In this document: piece after piece, positions 59,009 to 64,000 of the stretch
Numbering within the stretch: the first letter of the stretch is position 1
Layout of the letters: each line of letters begins with the position of its first letter
Origin: DASZIT01 sp036268775
GTDB lineage: Bacteria > Actinomycetota > Acidimicrobiia > Acidimicrobiales > RAAP-2
Assembly: GCA_036268775.1 (NCBI GenBank)
Contig: DATATM010000031.1
Coordinates: forward strand, 248,001 to 312,000
DNA length: 64,000 nucleotides
Direction of reading: 5' to 3'
Translations under genes and position numbers: made by a program
The notes under the pieces: generated by a model
The model's input: only the letters and a program-made list of their open reading frames with translations
What the model was told of the DNA's origin: nothing
The model's database searches: none

Positions 59009-60495
59009 ACGAAGAGACTTCGGATGCCCCCGAGGCTGGGGCGGGCGATACTGACGCGGACTCCGCGCAGCCGGCCCCTCGTCGCCCGGCCAGCACCCCC
59101 GCTCACCCCGACACCACGTTGCCCCCGCCGGTCTCCGGCCAGGAGTTCCTGAAAGCCGGGTCGGATGGCGCCACCCTCGGGTTGGAGACGGAGACCTCCG
59201 AAGGCCATCAGGAGCTGACCCGCCGGTCCACCACCGGAGCCGGCGAGCTGCGCCGGGAGGTGGGTGCCGTCCTCCGGCTGCCCGAGGGGGTAGCGGTCGA
59301 CCCGTCGAACATCGACGTGGAGCAGTCCGACGACCGGACCATGATCATCAACATGGGCCCCCAGCACCCGTCGACCCACGGGGTGCTCCGGCTGATGTTC
59401 GAGCTCGACGGTGAGACGGTGCTGCGGACCAAGCCGGTGATCGGCTACCTCCACACCGGCATGGAGAAGACGGCCGAGGAGCTGACCTACGTCCAGGGGT
59501 CGACCAACGTCACCCGGATGGACTACCTGTCCCCGCTCCACAACGAGCTGGTGCTGTCGCTGGCCGTCGAGGCCCTGCTGGGCATTGAGCTGCCGGCCCG
59601 GGCCGATTGGATCCGGATGCTGATGACCGAGCTCAACCGGGTGTCGTCGCACCTGATGTGGATGGCCACCAACGGGATGGACCTCGGGTCCACCTCCATG
59701 ATGATCTACGGCTTCCGGGAGCGGGAGATGGTGCTGGCCTTCTTCGAGAAGACCACCGGCCTGCGGATGAACCACAACTTCATCCGGCCCGGGGGCGTCG
59801 CCGCCGACCTCCCCGACGGCTGGGAGGACGACGTCACCGTCATCTGCGACACCGTGCTGCCGAGAACCGACGAGTACGACGAGCTGCTCACCGGCCAGCC
59901 GCTTTTCCGCCAGCGGACCGAATCGATCGGGCGGCTGTCGGCCGAGGAGGCGCTGGCCCTCAGCCTGACCGGGCCCATCCTGCGGTCCACCGGGGTCCCC
60001 TGGGACCTCCGCCGATCGATGCCCTACCTGCGCTACGACGAGGTCGACTTCGACGTCATCGTCGGCACCTACGGCGACAACTTCGACCGCTACTCGGTCC
60101 GCCTCAACGAGATCCGGGAGTCGATCCGGATCATCCGGCAGATCGTGGAGAAGATGCCTCCCGGCGACTACCGGGTCCAGGACAAGAAGGTGACCCCGCC
60201 GCCGCGGGCCCGGATCGACGAGTCGATGGAAGCCCTCATCCACCACTTCAAGGTGTTCACCGAAGGCTTCAAGGTTCCCGAGGGCGAGGTCTACACCGCC
60301 ATCGAGTCCCCCCGGGGGGAGCTCGGCTGTTACCTGGTGTCCGACGGCACCTCCAAGGCCTACCGGATGCACATCCGGGGCCCCAGCTTCGTCAACCTCC
60401 AGGCCCTCCCGCTGATGATGCGCGGCGGCCTGATCGCCGACGCGATTTCGGTGTGCTCGTCGGTCGACCCGGTGATGGGGGAGGTGGACCGGTGA
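59005..60495 (+). CDS. nuoD: NADH-quinone oxidoreductase subunit D
   Basis: A 496-residue subunit (49-kDa family) lining the quinone-binding cavity. GPQHPSTHGVLR holds the quinone-site His, GYLHTGMEKTAE, ELNRVSSHLMW and NFIRPGGVAADLP are typical, and the last residues DPVMGEVDR are standard. About 110 N-terminal residues, Pro/Ala-rich and then basic, precede the conserved domain and are longer than usual. ATG 59005 overlaps the nuoC stop; the nuoE start overlaps its own stop. Confidence 0.97.
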   Translation: MNEETSDAPEAGAGDTDADSAQPAPRRPASTPAHPDTTLPPPVSGQEFLKAGSDGATLGLETETSEGHQELTRRSTTGAGELRREVGAVLRLPEGVAVDPSNIDVEQSDDRTMIINMGPQHPSTHGVLRLMFELDGETVLRTKPVIGYLHTGMEKTAEELTYVQGSTNVTRMDYLSPLHNELVLSLAVEALLGIELPARADWIRMLMTELNRVSSHLMWMATNGMDLGSTSMMIYGFREREMVLAFFEKTTGLRMNHNFIRPGGVAADLPDGWEDDVTVICDTVLPRTDEYDELLTGQPLFRQRTESIGRLSAEEALALSLTGPILRSTGVPWDLRRSMPYLRYDEVDFDVIVGTYGDNFDRYSVRLNEIRESIRIIRQIVEKMPPGDYRVQDKKVTPPPRARIDESMEALIHHFKVFTEGFKVPEGEVYTAIESPRGELGCYLVSDGTSKAYRMHIRGPSFVNLQALPLMMRGGLIADAISVCSSVDPVMGEVDR

Positions 60496-61184
60496 GCGAC
60501 ACCGCCCAACCCGCCCCGCTGATCCGCCGGCGCCAAAGCGGAGGGCCGACCCCCAGCCCCACCCACCTCTCCGCCGACGTGGTCACCCGGGCCCGGAACC
60601 TGATCGCCCTCTATCCCGAGCCCCGCTCCGCCCTCATCCCCCTCTGCCACCTGGCCCAGGAGCAGGAGGGCTGGCTCACGCCCGGGGTCATGGTCGACAT
60701 CGCCGCCCTCCTCGACATCACCCCGGCCGAGGTGCTCGGGACCGCCTCGTTCTACGACATGCTCCACACTGAGCCGGTCGGGTCCCACGTGGTGTCGGTC
60801 TGCACCAACATCGCCTGCCTGCTCAACGGGGCGGTGGAATTGCTGGAGCACGCCGAGTCGTCCCTCGGGATCAACTCAGGGGGGACCACCGCCGACGGCG
60901 CCATCACCCTCGAAGAGGCCGAGTGCCTGGCCGACTGTGACGCCGCCCCCTGCGTGCAGGTCAACCACCGCTATGTCGGCGCCCAGACCCCGGAGAGCTT
61001 CGATCAGCTGATGGCCGATCTCCGTTCGGGGGCGAGGGCGGCGGACATCCCCAGCCACGGGACGCTGAACCGGGTGGCGAGGTCGACCGGGCTCCAGGCC
61101 GATCGTTCGGAGATCGCCCGCGAGCGTTCGGCCATGGCCGACGCCCAGGCCGAGCGGGCCGCGGCCAAGAAGGCGGCCGGCTGA
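60492..61184 (+). CDS. nuoE: NADH-quinone oxidoreductase subunit E
   Basis: A 230-residue thioredoxin-like subunit (24-kDa family) with the [2Fe-2S] cluster N1a. The ligands are in SVCTNIACLL (C-x4-C) and ECLADCDAAPCV (C-x3-C). EVLGTASFYDMLHTEPVG is characteristic. The C-terminal 50 residues are charged and Ala-rich. The GTG start overlaps the nuoD stop (GTGA); the stop overlaps nuoF by one base (TGATG). Confidence 0.96.
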   Translation: MSDTAQPAPLIRRRQSGGPTPSPTHLSADVVTRARNLIALYPEPRSALIPLCHLAQEQEGWLTPGVMVDIAALLDITPAEVLGTASFYDMLHTEPVGSHVVSVCTNIACLLNGAVELLEHAESSLGINSGGTTADGAITLEEAECLADCDAAPCVQVNHRYVGAQTPESFDQLMADLRSGARAADIPSHGTLNRVARSTGLQADRSEIARERSAMADAQAERAAAKKAAG

Positions 61185-62488
61185 TGCCGATCACCGACGT
61201 CCCGAAGATCATCACCGGCCGGATCGGCCATGCCGACTCCCACACCCTGGAGCGCTACCTGGCCACCGGCGGGTACGACGGGCTGCGCAAGGCGCTGACC
61301 ATGACCCCCGAGGAGGTGGTCCACGAGGTGGACACCGCCAGCCTGCTCGGCCGGGGTGGCGCCGGGTTCCCGGCCGGCCGCAAGTGGGCCATGCTCCGCA
61401 AGAACCCGGTCACCTACCTGGTGGTCAACGGCGACGAGAGCGAACCGGCCACCTTCAAGGACCACCTCCTGGTGGAGCGCGACCCCCATCAACTCATCGA
61501 GGGGGTGCTGATCGCCGCCTACGCGCTGCAGGTGTCCCAGGTGTTCATCTACCTGCGGGGCGAGTTCGCCCTCGGCCTGGAGCGGACCCAGGCCGCCCTC
61601 AACGACGCCTACTCCCACGGGGCGGTGGGCCGGGACATCTTCGGATCCGGGTTCTCCGTCGACGTGGTGGTCCATCCCGGGGCGGGCGCCTACATCTGCG
61701 GCGAGGAGACCGCCCTGCTCGAGTCGCTGGAGGGCAAGCGGGGGTTCCCCCGGATCAAGCCGCCGTTCTTCCCGGCCGCCATCGGCCTCTACGGCGAGCC
61801 GACGGTGGTCAACAACGTCGAGACCATGTCCAACCTCCCCTGGATCGTGCTCAACGGCGGGGCCGCCTTCGCCGCCCTCGGGGAGGGCCGGTCCACCGGC
61901 ACCCGGCTGTTCGCGCTGGCCGGCCACGTCAACAATCCCGGCGTCTTCGAGATCGAGATGGTCAAGACCACCTTCCGCGATCTGATCTTCGCCCCGGTGC
62001 TCGGCGGCGGCATTCCCCACGGGCGGGAGTTGAAGGCGTTCGTCCCCGGAGGGGTCTCGGCCCCCTGGTTCGGACCCGACCAGATCGACATCCCCCTCGG
62101 CCAGGACGAAGTGGCCGACGCCGGCTCCATGCTCGGCTCCGGCTCGGTGGTGGTGATGGACGACCACACCTGCGCAGTGCGGGCGTCGTGGCGGATCACC
62201 AAGTTCTTCGCCCGGGAGTCGTGCGGGCAGTGCACCCCCTGCCGGGAGGGATCCGGCTGGCTGGAGAAGATCATGGAGCGGATCGAGACCGGCTATGGCC
62301 GGGAGGAGGACCTCGACCTCCTGCTCGACGCCTGCGACAACATCTCCCCCGGCCTCTCCTGGCCGCCGCAGCAGACCACCATCTGCGTGCTGGGACCGTC
62401 GATCCCATCGTCGATCGGGTCGGCCATCCAGATGTTCCGCGATGAGTTCCTCGTCCATATCAAGGAGGGGGGCTGTCCTTTTGACTGA
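61184..62488 (+). CDS. nuoF: NADH-quinone oxidoreductase subunit F
   Basis: A 434-residue subunit (51-kDa family) that binds NADH and FMN and carries cluster N3. NADH binding is in GRGGAGFPAGRKW, FMN binding in GAGAYICGEETALLESLEG, and the [4Fe-4S] ligands in SCGQCTPCREG plus a later Cys in DACDNI-type or IC sequence. AAGGAGG inside its 3' end serves nuoG, which overlaps by eight bases. Confidence 0.97.
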   Translation: MPITDVPKIITGRIGHADSHTLERYLATGGYDGLRKALTMTPEEVVHEVDTASLLGRGGAGFPAGRKWAMLRKNPVTYLVVNGDESEPATFKDHLLVERDPHQLIEGVLIAAYALQVSQVFIYLRGEFALGLERTQAALNDAYSHGAVGRDIFGSGFSVDVVVHPGAGAYICGEETALLESLEGKRGFPRIKPPFFPAAIGLYGEPTVVNNVETMSNLPWIVLNGGAAFAALGEGRSTGTRLFALAGHVNNPGVFEIEMVKTTFRDLIFAPVLGGGIPHGRELKAFVPGGVSAPWFGPDQIDIPLGQDEVADAGSMLGSGSVVVMDDHTCAVRASWRITKFFARESCGQCTPCREGSGWLEKIMERIETGYGREEDLDLLLDACDNISPGLSWPPQQTTICVLGPSIPSSIGSAIQMFRDEFLVHIKEGGCPFD

Positions 62489-64000
62489 CCGGGCCACCAC
62501 CACCGAACCCGCCCACACCGTACCGGTCGAAGACACCGAGGAGCGGGTCAACTTCACCCTCGACGGGCGCCCGGCGTCCGGGGTCAAGGGGGAGATGCTG
62601 ATCGCCGCCGCCGAGCGAGCCGGCACCTTCATCCCCCGGTTCTGCTACCACCCGCGGATGAAGTCGGTCGGGGTGTGCCGGATGTGCCTGGTGGAGGTCA
62701 GCGGCCCCCGGGGAGCGTCGCTCCAACCCAGCTGCTTCGTGGAAGTGGCGGAGGGGTCCGAGGTCATCACCACCTCCGACAAGGTCAAGAAGGCCCAGGA
62801 CGGGGTGCTCGAGTTCCTGTTGATCAACCACCCGCTCGACTGCCCGGTGTGTGACAAGGGGGGCGAGTGCCCCCTCCAGGACCAGACCCTGGCCTACGGC
62901 CCGGGGGAGACCCGGTTCGTCGAGGAGAAGCGCCACTTCGAGAAGCCGGTTCCCATCTCCGAACTGGTGCTGCTCGACCGGGAGCGGTGCATCCAGTGCA
63001 GCCGCTGCACCCGGTTCGCCGCCGAAGTCGCCGGTGAGGCCCAGATCGACTTCATCGGCCGGGCCGACCAGCTCGAGGTCAACGTCTTCCCCGAGCTGCC
63101 GTTCACCTCCTACTTCTCCGGCAACACCGTCCAGATCTGCCCGGTAGGGGCGCTCACCGCGGTGCCCTACCGGTTCTCCTCCCGCCCCTGGGACCTCGAT
63201 CAGGTGGAGTCGACCTGCACCACCTGCGCGGTGGGATGCCGGGTGGCCGTCCAGTCCTCCTCCAACCGGGTCACCCGGCTGTTGGGCATCGACTCCGACC
63301 CGGTCAACCACGGCTGGCTGTGCGACAAGGGCCGGTTCGCCTTCGAGTCGGTCAACAGTGAGGACCGGCTGACCGAGCCGATGGTCCGCAAGGCCGGCGA
63401 GCTGGTCAACGTGTCGTGGTACGAGGCGCTGGAAGTGGTGGCCGACGGACTGCGGGCCGCCACCCAGAACGACAACGGCCCCGGCGGGGTCGGGATCATC
63501 GGCGGCGCCCGCCTCACCAATGAAGGGGCCTACACCTGGGCCCGGCTGGCCAAGGGGATTCTGGGCACCGACTCGGTCGACGCCCAGCTGGGCGATGGCC
63601 TCCCGGCCGAGGTGGTGCTCGGCCTCCCGCGGGCGACCATCGACGAGGCGGTCGGGGCGGACACCGTGATCGTGGTGTCCGGCGACCTCCGGGAGGAACT
63701 ACCGGTGCTGTTCCTCCGGCTGCGGTCGGAGATCGTCGACGGCGACCTCTCCCTGGTCGAGCTCTCCCCGCAGGCCACCTCGTTGACCCCCCACGCCGCG
63801 GTGTCGTTGCGGTATGTGCCGGGTGCCGCCTCCGAGTTGGCCAAGGCGGTGACCGATCCCGGCGCCGCGGTTCCCTCCACCGTCGACGCGGCGGATCTGG
63901 CCGAGGCCCGGCGGCTGGCGGGCGCCGACAAGGTGGTGGTGGTGGTGGGACGGCCGTCGCTGGCCGAAGACGGAGCGCTGGTGGCCGACGCCGTCCAGCA
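62481..64000 (+). CDS. nuoG: NADH-quinone oxidoreductase subunit G (3' truncated by window)
   Basis: The first 506 residues of the 75-kDa subunit. Iron-sulfur sites appear in order: N1b (FCYHPRMKSVGVCRMC and a later Cys in QPSCF), N5 (HPLDCPVCDKGGECPL), N4 (RCIQCSRCTRF with CPVGAL) and a fourth set CTTCAVGC with Cys in WLCDKGR, the extra N7 site present only in some bacteria. The molybdopterin-oxidoreductase-like domain begins after about residue 220. The start is TTG 62481, 12 bases after AAGGAGG and inside the end of nuoF. The gene continues past base 64,000. Confidence 0.95.
   Translation, partial: MTDRATTTEPAHTVPVEDTEERVNFTLDGRPASGVKGEMLIAAAERAGTFIPRFCYHPRMKSVGVCRMCLVEVSGPRGASLQPSCFVEVAEGSEVITTSDKVKKAQDGVLEFLLINHPLDCPVCDKGGECPLQDQTLAYGPGETRFVEEKRHFEKPVPISELVLLDRERCIQCSRCTRFAAEVAGEAQIDFIGRADQLEVNVFPELPFTSYFSGNTVQICPVGALTAVPYRFSSRPWDLDQVESTCTTCAVGCRVAVQSSSNRVTRLLGIDSDPVNHGWLCDKGRFAFESVNSEDRLTEPMVRKAGELVNVSWYEALEVVADGLRAATQNDNGPGGVGIIGGARLTNEGAYTWARLAKGILGTDSVDAQLGDGLPAEVVLGLPRATIDEAVGADTVIVVSGDLREELPVLFLRLRSEIVDGDLSLVELSPQATSLTPHAAVSLRYVPGAASELAKAVTDPGAAVPSTVDAADLAEARRLAGADKVVVVVGRPSLAEDGALVADAVQ

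Noticed and set aside
61004..62632. Minus-strand 540-codon frame opposite nuoF
   Set aside because: Shadow of nuoF in GC-rich DNA; composition is Gly/His/Arg-rich without any family motif.
1..64000. CRISPR array, prophage, restriction or other defence system
   Set aside because: I saw no regularly spaced repeats of 25-40 bases, no cas, integrase, methyltransferase/endonuclease or toxin-antitoxin genes.

Overview
The window joins two compositionally different halves of an actinobacterial chromosome. Bases 1 to about 30,060 are visibly AT-richer and hold accessory catabolic genes. Bases from about 30,070 to the end are strongly GC-rich and hold core genes. Several markers point to Actinomycetota: mycothiol glycosyltransferase MshA, nickel superoxide dismutase with its protease, Rex, an RsiG-like protein, and the neighbour pairs mshA-ybjN and proC-HTH. 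A secreted protein with repeated GYWLVASDGG units is typical of Acidimicrobiia, so an acidimicrobial organism is my best inference.

The left half (149-28,989) reads as a catabolic region. It encodes a phosphotransferase, five short-chain dehydrogenases, a cytochrome P450, an IclR regulator, a PF04199-type cyclase, a cupin, an isopropylmalate/isocitrate dehydrogenase homologue with altered catalytic residues, an HpcH/HpaI aldolase, an amidohydrolase, two carboxymuconolactone decarboxylase-like proteins, an acyl-CoA synthetase, a hydantoinase A/B pair, an AtuA pair, a Rieske oxygenase with ferredoxin and an FMN alpha-hydroxyacid oxidase, and ends with a complete ABC importer. The genes suit uptake, hydroxylation, oxidation, CoA activation and cleavage of an organic acid or terpenoid/alicyclic compound. 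The substrate is not shown by the sequence.

The junction (28,990-30,151) carries broken IS481-type transposase fragments, a triple GATCA repeat and a tRNA-Lys(UUU). The 3' end of the tRNA faces the AT-rich half, as expected for an island inserted at a tRNA gene. No integrase is visible.

The right half starts with a secreted repeat protein, a GNAT acetyltransferase, a beta-propeller lipoprotein, a cysteine-desulfurase-like enzyme and a DksA/TraR-type zinc-finger protein. Next come divergent sodN/sodX, an RsiG-like putative c-di-GMP-binding anti-sigma factor, an XRE regulator, mshA, a YbjN protein, proC, a small HTH protein, a SAM hydrolase, several envelope lipoproteins, and rex followed by the haem genes hemA, hemC, cobA, hemD, hemB and hemL. 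Two paralogous membrane proteins follow, one of them frameshifted. A geranylgeranyl-reductase-family flavoprotein then diverges from the respiratory complex I operon nuoA-nuoG, whose last gene runs off the window. Overlapping stop/start codons are common within the operons, and several GC-rich genes have a TANNNT box 7-9 nt before the start codon, suggesting leaderless transcripts.
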